This document shows, piece by piece, positions 24,134-33,426 of a stretch of 42,407 nucleotides of DNA. The stretch covers positions 1-42,407 of the forward strand of contig JAJDAK010000040.1 in NCBI GenBank assembly GCA_029261895.1. Direction: 5' to 3'. How positions within the stretch are numbered: position 1 is the stretch's first letter; the number at the start of each line of letters is the position of its first letter. The translations under genes were made by a program, and so were the position numbers. Source of the stretch: Deltaproteobacteria bacterium (lineage in GTDB: Bacteria; Myxococcota_A; UBA9160; SZUA-336). The notes beneath the pieces are model-generated. The model ran no database searches. It had not been told where the DNA came from and saw only the letters and a program-made list of their open reading frames with translations.

Positions 24134-25326
24134 CCCGACGCGATTTTTTGATTGGCGGGAGCGCCGGGTTACTTGCGACTTCATGCACTCCGGTGTGGAT
24201 TGACTCGCAACTCGAAAGTCGAGAGCGGCGCTACGGGTCGCCACTTTTGGTGGTGATTTTCTTGCGCGGCGGCGCGGATGGATTGCATCTCGTGGCGCCG
24301 CTGCGCGATCCACACTATTCGGCGTTGCGCGGTACTTTGGCGTTGCCCGAAATATTGTCGTTCACGGATGGTTTCGGATTTCACCCGGCGTTCCAACCGC
24401 TGCTGCCGAGCTTGAACGAGGGTCGGGTCGCGGTCGTGCACGCCGCGGGGTCGCCCCATGCCACACGATCGCATTTTCTGGCACAGGACCATATGGATCT
24501 CGGGGGTCTTGATTTGTCCCATGACCGCAAAGGCTGGCTCACGCGTCTTTTGGAGTCGGCAGATTCGGACGCGTATTTCACGCGTCTCTCGTTGAGTCAC
24601 CATCCGCCACTCGCTTATCGGGGTTCGCCTGCCTTCTCTATCGATAACGTGGCGCGCTTTGGACGGCTTGCGGCGAGCAAGCATGCGCAGCAGGTCCTTA
24701 GAACAATCTATGGCTTTACCGACGATGATCCGGCTCGGGTCGCAGGGGAAATTGCGCTGAACGCGTCGCGCGAGTTCAAAATAAAGAAAGCCATGCTCGG
24801 CGATTCGCTTGAAACTCCGAAGGGGTTACGGCCGCGTTCAATACGCGGCCGTGTGGATAGTTTGATCAAGCTTGAACGGGCGGGTATCGCTCTGCGCGCG
24901 GTATTTCTCGACGTGGCGGGGTGGGATACGCATGTCGGCCAGGGAGGCATCGATGGCAGGATGGCACGATCGATTGGTGATCTTGCCGAAGGCATGCAGG
25001 CACTATCGGATGCGTTCAGGGAACGCCGCGAACTCGTGACAGTGGTAATGACGGAATTCGGACGCACGGTCCACGTCAATGGGTCGGGTGGTACCGATCA
25101 TGGACATGGCAGTGTGATGATGGTGATGGGGAACGCGGTCCGCGGCGGAGTTTATGGCGCATGGAACGGACTGGAGTCGGATGCACTGTATCAACGGCGT
25201 GATCTTCCCGTGCTGACCGACTTTCGTTCGGTACTTTCGGAGGTCGCGCGCGCGCATCTGGGGCAGCCGCCGCCAGTCGACCTCTTCCCGAGCTTCACAC
25301 CGCAGTCACTGGGCCTACTTGGCTAG
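24124..25326 (+). CDS. DUF1501 family Tat-exported protein
   Basis: A 400-residue protein of the DUF1501 family (PF07394), related to alkaline-phosphatase-fold sulfatase-like proteins. A twin-arginine signal opens it (LTRRDFLIGGSAGLLATSC), the Cys at its end allowing a lipoprotein reading. Marks: VVIFLRGGADGLHLVAPL, the HATRSHFLAQDHMD element, DVAGWDTHVGQGG, MTEFGRTVHVNGSGGTDHGHGSVMMVMG with the conserved metal-ligand-like His residues, and LPVLTDFRSVLSEVARAHLG. Forms a two-gene unit with DUF1800. Substrate unknown; the Tat signal implies folding with a cofactor in the cytoplasm before export. Its stop overlaps the convergent gene by 4 nt. Confidence 0.88.
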   Translation: MALTRRDFLIGGSAGLLATSCTPVWIDSQLESRERRYGSPLLVVIFLRGGADGLHLVAPLRDPHYSALRGTLALPEILSFTDGFGFHPAFQPLLPSLNEGRVAVVHAAGSPHATRSHFLAQDHMDLGGLDLSHDRKGWLTRLLESADSDAYFTRLSLSHHPPLAYRGSPAFSIDNVARFGRLAASKHAQQVLRTIYGFTDDDPARVAGEIALNASREFKIKKAMLGDSLETPKGLRPRSIRGRVDSLIKLERAGIALRAVFLDVAGWDTHVGQGGIDGRMARSIGDLAEGMQALSDAFRERRELVTVVMTEFGRTVHVNGSGGTDHGHGSVMMVMGNAVRGGVYGAWNGLESDALYQRRDLPVLTDFRSVLSEVARAHLGQPPPVDLFPSFTPQSLGLLG

Positions 25327-26318
25327 TCGGTGCGCTGTATCGTGATCTGAATGCCGCGTTTCTCAAGTCCGGAGAGAAAGATCGAAGGGTTGATGGCATC
25401 CCGCGGGTATTGCAGTCCAGCCACGATGGTACCGGTCGTGAGTGCGGTCACCAACGTTCCGATCGCGGCCGCGGCCAAGTAGAGAACATCGGGTGCGCGC
25501 AACTCGATTCGCAGTGCGGGCTTGCGCGTCGAGTCGTTCAGGTACCCTTCCGCGATCATCACGAATTCATCTTCGAGGTCGCGACCAAGAATCTGTTGTA
25601 CGCCGCGCGCAACGACACCGCGATCGGGCTCTGAATAGATCACCGACTGGACACAGTGGCCGTCAAGGAAGTCGCGCAGGTCATAACTCTGAGCCGCGCG
25701 TACCCAGCGCGTACCGATCGGCTCAGGAAACCGCGCCCGTAGCGGGCGCCAACGAAGCCTCCGCTGAGTATTGTGCTCTTTGATTTGGAGCGGGGGGTTG
25801 TTGCGCAGCAGATTGAACTCTTCGGCTGAGGTCTCGCTACCCGCCCAGGCACCGATTGCCGCGATATGAATCGAATGCAGCTCAGAGAATTCCCGCATCA
25901 GGTACTCGGCCAAGATTCCCGGGATGCCGGGTACGGCGCCGGCGTGCAAAATGACCGGGATTTGTGCGTCCCAGGCTTTTTCGGCGACGATTCGCGTGCT
26001 GTGGTCATCGAGTGGTACCGGCGAAATGCTAATGAGGGGTACGCGTGTTTGAATCGCGGTTTCGACCGCGGCCGCGGGCGATCCACCGTTGCATGCGATC
26101 ACCACACCCGCGCCTGGAATCAAATTCTGTAACGTCCGAGGGTCCTGGGCATTTCCATAGGTTCCGCGAGCGCGGTCCGGGTATGCGAGCGCGAGCTGGT
26201 CCGCCGTCTGGACGTTGCGTCCCGCCAGAATGATTTTGCATTCTGTTCTTTCGAGGAATTCACGAAAGCACGCGCGTCCGGCGCTTCCGTAGCCCCCTAG
26301 CAGGATGACCTCTCGCAT
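25323..26318 (-). CDS. Saccharopine dehydrogenase-like NAD(P)-binding protein
   Basis: A 331-residue protein. Its N-terminal Rossmann fold (REVILLGGYGSAGRACFREFL, ending LAGRN) and following IPGAGVVIACNGGSP match the saccharopine dehydrogenase NADP-binding domain. A hydrophobic stretch (LYLAAAAIGTLVTALTTGTIVAGL) near the C terminus suggests membrane association, as in trans-acting enoyl reductase-like relatives. The exact oxidoreductase activity is not recognisable. The gene starts 11 nt after the NUDIX stop and forms an operon with it, and it ends overlapping the DUF1501 stop. Confidence 0.8.
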   Translation of the reverse strand: MREVILLGGYGSAGRACFREFLERTECKIILAGRNVQTADQLALAYPDRARGTYGNAQDPRTLQNLIPGAGVVIACNGGSPAAAVETAIQTRVPLISISPVPLDDHSTRIVAEKAWDAQIPVILHAGAVPGIPGILAEYLMREFSELHSIHIAAIGAWAGSETSAEEFNLLRNNPPLQIKEHNTQRRLRWRPLRARFPEPIGTRWVRAAQSYDLRDFLDGHCVQSVIYSEPDRGVVARGVQQILGRDLEDEFVMIAEGYLNDSTRKPALRIELRAPDVLYLAAAAIGTLVTALTTGTIVAGLQYPRDAINPSIFLSGLEKRGIQITIQRTD

Positions 26319-26329
26319 CGCGGCGTAGT

Positions 26330-27187
26330 CTACCGTGTTTTTGATCCAGAAGTGGAGCCTGTAGCGGGAAAGCTTCGGTCTTCTAGCGACCGGTACCCGG
26401 ATTCTTTTGAGATCATCAATTTTTTGACGCCGTTTAGAGTTTCGAGTCTGGGAAGCACCGGTATGACGCTCCGCGCACGAGATGACTCGAGTGCGAGATC
26501 CACATCAGCAAAACCGGCGATCGTGTCGAGATTGCAAGCTGTCGGAAACATGATGCGACGCGTCCCCGATTCTCTTTCGCGCAGGGCGTCCTCCGGACGC
26601 ATCCAAATCTGATCGGTCATCTCTTCGCCATCCGCCTGCGCCTTTTGACCTTCAGGCATACGGGCGCAGAAGAACAATGTATCGAAACGCCGCGGTATGA
26701 ACTCCGGCGTAATCCAATGCGCGTGTATGTGGATTGCTTCCGCGACAAGCTCAAGATCGTGGCGTTCGACCAAGTCGCGAAATGCGACATGGCCCCGTTG
26801 CAGGTCCAGACGTTGAGTGAGCAAGTTATTAAGGATCTCGGGCGGCAAGGGTCCCGGTTCGCCGCGTCGACGCGCCAGCAGGATGCCGGCTTCTTCGAAG
26901 GTTTCACGAATCGCCGCGACGAGAAAACGCTGCAGCCGCTGCGTTCCGATATGCGGCGCTGTGCTCGTGATCGATGCGGTCTCGACGCCGTGAAGGCGAT
27001 TCTCAAGTACCGCGTCGTCATGCTCTACGAGGCCCCCCGGAAAGACATAGAGCGCCGGAAAGTCGTGACTTCGGGCATGGCGCTGCATGAGCAGGATTTC
27101 TGGAGACCGCGCGCCTTGGCGTAGCAGCATCAAGGTCGCGGACGCGAGTGCGGGTGTAGGACGAGGGTCATGCGACATCGCATGCAT
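26330..27187 (-). CDS. NUDIX hydrolase, NUDT19/NUDT7-like
   Basis: A 285-residue hydrolase. The NUDIX box is split, as in the CoA diphosphatase-like NUDT19 group: VFPGGLVEHDD, an insertion of about 35 residues, then AAIRETFEEAGILLA with the metal-binding RETFEEAG core. A W.TPEF.PRRFDT segment (HWITPEFIPRRFDTLFF) follows, also typical of that group. Relatives cleave CoA or other nucleotide diphosphates. The start is the ATG at 27187 or the ATG at 27178; upstream codons are an Arg-rich non-protein stretch. It is divergent from the acyltransferase-like gene with about 14 nt between starts, so at least one promoter lies inside coding DNA. Confidence 0.88.
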   Translation of the reverse strand: MHAMSHDPRPTPALASATLMLLRQGARSPEILLMQRHARSHDFPALYVFPGGLVEHDDAVLENRLHGVETASITSTAPHIGTQRLQRFLVAAIRETFEEAGILLARRRGEPGPLPPEILNNLLTQRLDLQRGHVAFRDLVERHDLELVAEAIHIHAHWITPEFIPRRFDTLFFCARMPEGQKAQADGEEMTDQIWMRPEDALRERESGTRRIMFPTACNLDTIAGFADVDLALESSRARSVIPVLPRLETLNGVKKLMISKESGYRSLEDRSFPATGSTSGSKTR

Positions 27188-27201
27188 GCTATCCTGCTGA
27201 G

Positions 27202-28005
27202 ATGCTGGGCAAAAGACCCGATGCGACGCTCGCGGAAGGTGTCTCCAATATGCGGCGGTTCTTGTCGCTGCTCTCGCCCCGACGTAACGATTCGGTGGTC
27301 TATTTTTCGCAGGATGTTGACGTGGAGGCCGCGTTCGAATTTCTCGAAACCGTGAACCGTGATCGGCCTGCCACACGCCCCGTGACGCTCTTTCACCTGG
27401 TCATCCGTGCATTCGTAAAAACTTTGGATCGCCGCCCACGATTGAATCGATTTACCATCGGCGGAAGAATTTGGCAGCGAGATGGGATCTGGATCAGTTT
27501 TTCTGCAAAGAAAAGTATGGACGAGGCCGCGCCCGTAACGACCGTGAAACTGCGCCTGGAACCGGGTGCATCGCTCTTCGAAACCGTGGATCGGATCTAC
27601 GACCAGCTCGAAGATCGACGTAGCGATCGGGAATCCACGTCCGATAAGGAGGTTTCACTGCTGCTGCGCCTGCCTCCGGCGTTAACACGTTTGGCGATTG
27701 GTTTTGCGCATTTGGTGGATCGCTGGGGTCTACTGCCACGTGCAATGATCGATTCCGATCCCATGTACGCATCCGTATTCCTCGTGAACCTAGGTTCCGT
27801 GGGTCTTGATGCGGGATACCATCATCTCTTTGAGCATGGCAACACGCCGATTTTCTGTGTGATGGGTCGCGTGCAAGAAACCGAGGGGCGCCGACGCTGT
27901 ACGATGAAATATTCCTACGACGAACGCGTCGAAGATGGTCTGTACTGCGCGCGAAGTTTAGAGCTTATGCATGAATATTTCGCCAAGCCGCGGGAACTGA
28001 CCTAG
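27202..28005 (+). CDS. Stand-alone E2/CAT-fold acyltransferase-like protein lacking the catalytic His
   Basis: A 267-residue protein like the catalytic domain of 2-oxo-acid dehydrogenase E2 or chloramphenicol acetyltransferase. It has FHLVIRAFVKTLDRRPRLNRFT, DGIWISFSAKKSMDEAAPV, FLVNLGSVGLDAG and the closing YDERVEDG. In active E2 the last reads DHRxxDG; here His is replaced by Glu241 while the Asp-Gly is kept. There are no lipoyl or subunit-binding domains and no partner E1 or E3 genes. The protein may be a degenerate or repurposed acyl-CoA binder, perhaps structural (inference). Its stop overlaps the convergent PP2C gene by 4 nt. Confidence 0.78.
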   Translation: MLGKRPDATLAEGVSNMRRFLSLLSPRRNDSVVYFSQDVDVEAAFEFLETVNRDRPATRPVTLFHLVIRAFVKTLDRRPRLNRFTIGGRIWQRDGIWISFSAKKSMDEAAPVTTVKLRLEPGASLFETVDRIYDQLEDRRSDRESTSDKEVSLLLRLPPALTRLAIGFAHLVDRWGLLPRAMIDSDPMYASVFLVNLGSVGLDAGYHHLFEHGNTPIFCVMGRVQETEGRRRCTMKYSYDERVEDGLYCARSLELMHEYFAKPRELT

Positions 28006-28721
28006 GGATCGATCAATATCACGGTGATATTGTCCGGCCCGCCGTGCTCATTCGCGAGCCGAATCAGATCGCGTGCTGCCGTATCGATGTCCAGGTTTGA
28101 CGCGAGTTCGATCAGCTCGCTTTCCGGTACGGCGTCGTGCAGCCCGTCGGATGACATGATGATGCGTGCACCGCGCGGAATACGTTCCTGTACGATTTCA
28201 GGTTCGACTTCGTTCTGCGTACCGATCGCCTGTGTGAGCATGTGCTTCTCGGGGTGATCATGCGCATCTTCGGCGGAGAGGGTTCCGCTCTCGATCATTA
28301 ACGCGACGACGGTCTGATCCTTGGTCAGCGGTCGGAGTTTACCCTCGATGAGAAACCCCGCCCGCGTATCGCCAACATGTGCGACCGTGGTCGTACGGCT
28401 GCGTATTCTTACCGCAGTAAGCGTGGTCCCCATACCGAGGAGCTGTTGTGCTTCGGCTTCCCGAATGACCGCGCGATTGGCCGCGATGATGGCTTCGCCG
28501 AGGATGGTCGCTTCGTCACGAATCAAGCGGGAGGTTCCGCGCTCGCGTACGACGTTGATGAAGTTTTCAGCCGCGACGCGGCTCGCGATTTCACCGGCGA
28601 CATGTCCGCCCATCCCGTCGGCAACAACGAAGAGTCCGAGCTCGGGGAGCACGCGCGCGGTATCCTCGTTGTTCTGGCGCTCGCGGCCGACGTCTGTCTC
28701 CATGGCGAAACGCAAGCTCAA
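28002..28721 (-). CDS. PP2C-family serine/threonine protein phosphatase
   Basis: A 239-residue cytosolic PPM phosphatase of the PstP/Stp1 type. The metal ligands are in place: TDVGRERQNNEDT, FVVADGMGGHVAGEIAS, VAHVGDTRAGFL, IMSSDGLHDAV and GGPDNITVILID. It would dephosphorylate Ser/Thr proteins with two Mn or Mg ions. No kinase gene is next to it. The TTG at 28721 overlaps the stop of the GNAT gene (TTGA), suggesting coupling, and the frame resembles the usual family start; an ATG at 28703 is an alternative. Confidence 0.9.
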   Translation of the reverse strand: MSLRFAMETDVGRERQNNEDTARVLPELGLFVVADGMGGHVAGEIASRVAAENFINVVRERGTSRLIRDEATILGEAIIAANRAVIREAEAQQLLGMGTTLTAVRIRSRTTTVAHVGDTRAGFLIEGKLRPLTKDQTVVALMIESGTLSAEDAHDHPEKHMLTQAIGTQNEVEPEIVQERIPRGARIIMSSDGLHDAVPESELIELASNLDIDTAARDLIRLANEHGGPDNITVILIDP

Positions 28722-29302
28722 CTGCGATCCCTGACTCTAACGATGTCGCTACGCACCAAGCTGTACTGCTGATGGTCAACAAACACGCCACCGATGAATT
28801 CGGCTTCACGCGCGACGCCTTCAGGCTTGAAGCCCAGTGTATGCGCGACACGATGGCTTACCTGATTGTCCAACGCGATGTGCAATTCCAAGCGGTTGAG
28901 CGCGAGCTCATGAAATGCATGGCCGATTAGACCTTGAACGGCTTCTGTTGCAACTCTTTGGCGCCAATGTGAGCTGCGGACCCAGTACCCCACGCCGGCA
29001 CAAGCACGCATCCAGTCCAAGCGGTGCAGACTGCACATGCCAAGCACGTCACGGCTTTGCCGATCCTCAATCACAAACTCGAATGCCTGGCGGTTTTGAC
29101 GCGCGAGCCGAGAACTCCGTAGATACCGACGCGTTTCATGCCGCGTGTGGCTGGGCCGAGCCCATGGAAGCCATTTCACGAGATCCGGGAGTGTTTCGGT
29201 GATCGCGTCGTGGAGTGGTCCTAAATCGCTACGGTTGGGAAATCGTAGGCAGAACCTCTGCGTCGAAATGCTCGTCGATGTCTCTGCATCGATTGCGAAC
29301 AA
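28718..29302 (-). CDS. GNAT-family N-acetyltransferase (RimJ/RimL-like)
   Basis: A 194-residue acetyltransferase. Typical segments are TQRFCLRFPNRSDLGPLHDAI, GVGYWVRSSHWRQRVATEAVQGLIGHAFHEL (acetyl-CoA-binding region) and the HRVAHTLGFKPEGVARE ending. RimJ/RimL-like relatives acetylate ribosomal protein N termini or amino sugars and antibiotics; the target is unknown. The TTG start follows AGGGGG with a 5- or 6-nt gap, 14 nt after the helicase stop. The stop is coupled to the phosphatase start. The gene sits at the end of the helicase-GlmS-GlmU series and may be in the same transcript. Confidence 0.85.
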   Translation of the reverse strand: MFAIDAETSTSISTQRFCLRFPNRSDLGPLHDAITETLPDLVKWLPWARPSHTRHETRRYLRSSRLARQNRQAFEFVIEDRQSRDVLGMCSLHRLDWMRACAGVGYWVRSSHWRQRVATEAVQGLIGHAFHELALNRLELHIALDNQVSHRVAHTLGFKPEGVAREAEFIGGVFVDHQQYSLVRSDIVRVRDRS

Positions 29303-29316
29303 TGGCGCCCCCTCGC

Positions 29317-31545
29317 TTAGTAGATCATTTCGAGCTGTGCATAACGCGCAACGATCGTCTTCAAACCAGCTCGGTCGAAGCGTATGCGGATTTTGGCGGC
29401 TTTTCCAGTCCCTACGACTTCTGCAATGGTGCCATCGCCAAAAATCGGGTGTGCGACCCGCTGGCCCGATTTAAGCGGTGGAAGTTCATCTTCCGAAAGC
29501 TGGCTGTCGTTCCAGTCGATACTCGGTTCGTCACTGGATCGTGTCGATGCTGCAAACGGTTCAAGCGAGGTACGACCCTCAGCGAATTCGTCCGGAACTT
29601 CGTGCAGGAAGCGACTCGCCGCGTTGTAGCGGATCGAACCATGCAACCGGCGCATAGTGGCGCTGACTAAATACAGTCGTTCCTTTGCGCGCGTCATACC
29701 CACATAGCAGAGGCGCCGCTCCTCTTCGAGCGAAGTTGGGTCCGAGAGTGAAGCAAAATGTGGGAAAAGGCCTTCCTCCATCCCAACCAAGAACACCGTT
29801 GAAAATTCGAGGCCCTTGGCGACGTGGACGGTCATCAACGGGATCCGCTTTTCTTCTTCGCTGAAATTGTCGACCGCTGATACCAGCGTGATTTGCTCCA
29901 AGAAAAGCTCCAAGAGGGACCGATCTTCGAACTCTTCATCCTCACTGGTAGGGCCTTCGCGATTCAGTCGTTCGAATTCTTCGACCGCTGAGACCAATTC
30001 GCGCAGGTTCTCGAGCCGGGCTTCGGCTTCGACCGTCCCCTCGCGTTCGAGTGCCGCGATGTATCCGGATCGCGTAAGAACCTGGCTCACAATTTCAACC
30101 AAAGAATCGCTGTGCGTCAGCGTGCGCAGTTCTTCGACCAGATACAGAAACTGCCCCGTGCGTTTGTTGGCGGCTGCGCCCAGTAAACCGTCTTGGCGCG
30201 AGCGTTGCAGTGCATCGAACATGCTGCAGCCGTATTCCTGGGCTGCTTCCAGCACGCGGTCGAGCGTGGTCTTACCGATCCCGCGTGCGGGGGTATTGAT
30301 GATGCGTAGCAGGCTTTCGGTATCGCTTGGATTCAGCAGAAAGCGCAGATAGGCCAATGCGTTTTTGACCTCAGCACGCTCGTAGAATCGAGGCCCGCCA
30401 ACGATGGTATATGGAACGTTGTATTTGAGGAGTTCCTCTTCAAAGGGGCGTGATTGCGCATGGGTGCGGTAGAACACCGCGACATCCGCTGTCGAAACAC
30501 CTTGATCCCGAAGTCTCAGAATTTCGCTGATCACCCAGGCGGCTTCACCGCGTTCATCCGCGGCTTCGTAGAAGCGGATCGGTTCGCCGCCTTCGCGGTC
30601 GGTGTAGAGTTTTTTGCCCTTGCGTTCGAGATTGTTGGAAACAACCGCAGTAGCGGCGTTCAGAATCGGCTGCGTCGAGCGATAGTTTCGCTCCAGACGA
30701 ATCACGGTGGCGCCTGGGAAATCCTTCTCGAAATCGAGGATGTTGCGAATATCGGCTTCGCGGAACTTGTAAATGCTCTGGTCCTCATCGCCAACCACAC
30801 AGATATTCTGGTGGTCTTGGCAGAGCAGCTTGAGCAGCTGATATTGAACCGGGTTGGTGTCCTGATATTCGTCGACCAAGATGTAACGCCAACGATTCCG
30901 ATACGCGGCGAGAACCCCCGGGTGGTGTTGAAAGAGCTTCACCGTGAGTAGGATTAGATCGCCGAAATCGAGCGCGTTCGCTTTGCGAAGCTCGGCCTGG
31001 TAGCGCTGATAGATCTTGGCGAAGTAATCCGAGTCGAGGTCGCCTTGCTGAGCGAGGTCGGCAGGCAACAGCCCACGATTTTTATGGCGATCGAGTTCTG
31101 CCCGAACCCCGCGTGGTGGATAACTTTTCTCATCTATGTTGAGGCTCCGAATCACGCGTTTGATCGCCGCGAGCGAATCACTTGAATCGTAGATACCGAA
31201 GCTCCGCTGATAACCCAGGTGCTCGATATCACGGCGCAAGATTCGTGCACAACTGCTGTGGAATGTGGACACCCAGATCGCGTTCGCAGGCGTTCCCACC
31301 AATTGCGCCACACGCTCGCGCATTTCCTTCGCCGCCTTATTGGTGAAGGTGACCGCGAGGATCTCGTGAGGCCGCGCTTTTCCGCTCGCGATGAGATGCG
31401 CGATGCGGTGGGTCAACATACGCGTCTTACCGCTCCCCGCACCTGCGAGAACCAACAAGGGACCCTCGCAGTGCTGGACCGCTTCGCACTGTTCGGGATT
31501 CAGACCTTTGACGATCTCGTCGGTATTTTTTCCAAGTGCCAGCAC
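29317..31545 (-). CDS. uvrD: UvrD/PcrA-type superfamily 1 DNA helicase
   Basis: A 742-residue 3'-5' DNA helicase for excision repair and clearing of replication blocks. Motifs in order: LNPEQCEAV (Q motif), LAGAGSGKTRML (I), VTFTNKAAKEMR (Ia), YILVDEYQDTN (II), VVGDEDQSIYKFR (III), VIRLERNYRS (IV), TVHVAKGLEF (V) and CYVGMTRAKERLY (VI). The C-terminal domain GQRVAHPIFGDGTIAEV is the Tudor-like PcrA/UvrD tail that binds RNA polymerase. Length is normal. The start is GTG, 33 nt after the glmS stop. Confidence 0.94.
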   Translation of the reverse strand: MLALGKNTDEIVKGLNPEQCEAVQHCEGPLLVLAGAGSGKTRMLTHRIAHLIASGKARPHEILAVTFTNKAAKEMRERVAQLVGTPANAIWVSTFHSSCARILRRDIEHLGYQRSFGIYDSSDSLAAIKRVIRSLNIDEKSYPPRGVRAELDRHKNRGLLPADLAQQGDLDSDYFAKIYQRYQAELRKANALDFGDLILLTVKLFQHHPGVLAAYRNRWRYILVDEYQDTNPVQYQLLKLLCQDHQNICVVGDEDQSIYKFREADIRNILDFEKDFPGATVIRLERNYRSTQPILNAATAVVSNNLERKGKKLYTDREGGEPIRFYEAADERGEAAWVISEILRLRDQGVSTADVAVFYRTHAQSRPFEEELLKYNVPYTIVGGPRFYERAEVKNALAYLRFLLNPSDTESLLRIINTPARGIGKTTLDRVLEAAQEYGCSMFDALQRSRQDGLLGAAANKRTGQFLYLVEELRTLTHSDSLVEIVSQVLTRSGYIAALEREGTVEAEARLENLRELVSAVEEFERLNREGPTSEDEEFEDRSLLELFLEQITLVSAVDNFSEEEKRIPLMTVHVAKGLEFSTVFLVGMEEGLFPHFASLSDPTSLEEERRLCYVGMTRAKERLYLVSATMRRLHGSIRYNAASRFLHEVPDEFAEGRTSLEPFAASTRSSDEPSIDWNDSQLSEDELPPLKSGQRVAHPIFGDGTIAEVVGTGKAAKIRIRFDRAGLKTIVARYAQLEMIY

Positions 31546-31578
31546 GGACGGCAGCTTACCTATCTGTGGATCGGCGCG

Positions 31579-33414
31579 CTACTCGACAGTGACGCTCTTG
31601 GCGAGATTTCTCGGTTGGTCGACGTCCGTGCCTTTTAGCGTCGCCACGTGATAGGCGAGGATTTGGAGTGGCACCGTCGCAATGATGGCCGACATCGGAT
31701 CTGATGCTTCCGGAACCTCGATCACTTCGTCTGCAAATTCAGCTGCGTGGGCATCACCCTCGTTGACGATGGCGATCACGCTCCCGCCCCGGGCGCGCAC
31801 TTCTTCGGCGTTCGAGGCGACTTTCTTGTAGTGCCCCTTCTGGTTGGCAACCACAACGATCGGAAGCCCCTCATCGACGAGCGCGATCGGTCCGTGCTTC
31901 AACTCACCAGCCGCGTAGCCTTCCGCGTGGATGTAGGAAATTTCCTTTAGTTTGAGCGCGCCCTCCAATGCGACGGGAAAGCCAACGCCGCGGCCGAGGA
32001 ACAGAAAATCTCGGGCTTGGAAGTAGCGTCGTGCGATGCGTTCAACTTGGTCCCAGGTATTTGCCGCGCGTTCCACCCAACGGGGTAAGTGGCGGAGCTC
32101 CACGATGGTCTCGCGGACCTCGTCGTGACTCAAGGTGCCCTTTAGGAGTCCAAGCTTCAGCGCGACAAGATAGAGCGCCGTGACCTGTGTGGTGAAACAC
32201 TTGGTTGATGCAACGCCAATTTCAGGACCCGCGTGAGTGTAGAGAACGTCATCCGCCTCCCGTGCAATGGAACTTTCATGAACATTGCAAATCGAAAGAG
32301 TGCGCGCGCCCAATTCTTTGGCCTTGCGCGCTGCGGCCAAGGTATCGGCGGTTTCACCGGATTGTGAAACCGATATGAAAAGATACCGGTCATTGATGAT
32401 GGGATCGCGATAGCGAAACTCGCTTGCAAGATCGACCTCGGTCGGAACCTTTGCAAAGCGCTCGATCATGTACTTTCCTAGCAACGCAGCATGCCATGCG
32501 GTGCCACAGGCGGCGAACTTGATGCCGCTCAAGCTGTGAATCCAGTCGGCGTCAAACTCGATCCCGTCAAGATCGATATCGCCGGCCTCTTCGAGTACGC
32601 GCGTTCCGATCGTGTCGCTAATCGCGCGGGGCTGTTCGTAGATCTCTTTCTGCATGAAGCGATCGTAACCACCCTTTTCCGCTTGGACGGGATCCCATTG
32701 GATCATTCGTGGTTCGCGCTGAATCGTGCTGCCGTCGCTGCCAAAGATCTTGAAGTCGGTCTGGGTGATCTCCGCAATTTCACCGTCTTCAAGCATCAGC
32801 ATGCGTCGCGTGTAGGGAAGAATCGCCGGGATATCCGACGCTACGAAATTTTCATTTTCACCGAGACCAATAATGACGGGGCTGCCGCCGTTTCGAGCCG
32901 TGACGAGTGAGTCGGGATGTTCTTCGTCGAGGACGACGATTGCGTACGAACCGTCCAACTGTTGGACTGCGCGTTTAACCGCATCGATCAGCGACTTTCC
33001 AGCGTCGCGTTCCTCGTGAATCAAATGCGCAATGATTTCAGTATCGGTGTCCGATTCGAAACGGCATCCACGTTCGATCAAATTCGCGCGCAGTTCGCGA
33101 TGATTCTCAACAATGCCATTGTGAATCAACGCGACCGTGCCGGCGCGATGCGGGTGGGCATTTTCTTCTGAAGGCTTCCCGTGGGTCGCCCATCGCGTAT
33201 GACCAATGCCTACCGGACCGCTGACGGGTACATCGCGAAGCGCCGATTCGAGGTTTACGAGTTTCCCTTTCGCACGCACCACGCGAATTTTCTGGTCTTC
33301 AAGAACCGCGATTCCTGCTGAGTCATAGCCCCGATATTCCAACCGTCGCAGACCGTCTAAAATAACGTCCTGCGCGCGGTCTTCGGTTCCGATATAACCC
33401 ACGATTCCACACAT
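31579..33414 (-). CDS. glmS: Glutamine--fructose-6-phosphate aminotransferase (isomerizing)
   Basis: A 611-residue first enzyme of hexosamine synthesis: it makes glucosamine-6-phosphate from fructose-6-phosphate and glutamine. The class-II amidotransferase domain starts MCGIVGYIG, giving the Cys nucleophile after Met removal, and continues with RLEYRGYDSAGIAV and GIGHTRWATHG. Two SIS domains follow (SVSQSGETADTLAAAR; FLGRGVGFPVALEGALKLKE), and the usual C-terminal DVDQPRNLAKSVTVE ends the protein. It is 12 nt downstream of glmU, so the UDP-GlcNAc pathway is one operon. There is no room for a glmS ribozyme in that 12-nt gap. Confidence 0.97.
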   Translation of the reverse strand: MCGIVGYIGTEDRAQDVILDGLRRLEYRGYDSAGIAVLEDQKIRVVRAKGKLVNLESALRDVPVSGPVGIGHTRWATHGKPSEENAHPHRAGTVALIHNGIVENHRELRANLIERGCRFESDTDTEIIAHLIHEERDAGKSLIDAVKRAVQQLDGSYAIVVLDEEHPDSLVTARNGGSPVIIGLGENENFVASDIPAILPYTRRMLMLEDGEIAEITQTDFKIFGSDGSTIQREPRMIQWDPVQAEKGGYDRFMQKEIYEQPRAISDTIGTRVLEEAGDIDLDGIEFDADWIHSLSGIKFAACGTAWHAALLGKYMIERFAKVPTEVDLASEFRYRDPIINDRYLFISVSQSGETADTLAAARKAKELGARTLSICNVHESSIAREADDVLYTHAGPEIGVASTKCFTTQVTALYLVALKLGLLKGTLSHDEVRETIVELRHLPRWVERAANTWDQVERIARRYFQARDFLFLGRGVGFPVALEGALKLKEISYIHAEGYAAGELKHGPIALVDEGLPIVVVANQKGHYKKVASNAEEVRARGGSVIAIVNEGDAHAAEFADEVIEVPEASDPMSAIIATVPLQILAYHVATLKGTDVDQPRNLAKSVTVE

Positions 33415-33426
33415 CGTTCTACCCTC

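Noticed and set aside
27130..27201. A shared bidirectional promoter between the NUDIX and E2-like genes
   Set aside because: Only 14 nt separate the likely starts and no -35/-10 pair is convincing; promoters probably lie inside the coding regions.
33415..33426. glmS ribozyme or riboswitch
   Set aside because: Only 12 nt separate glmU and glmS, so no such structure can fit.
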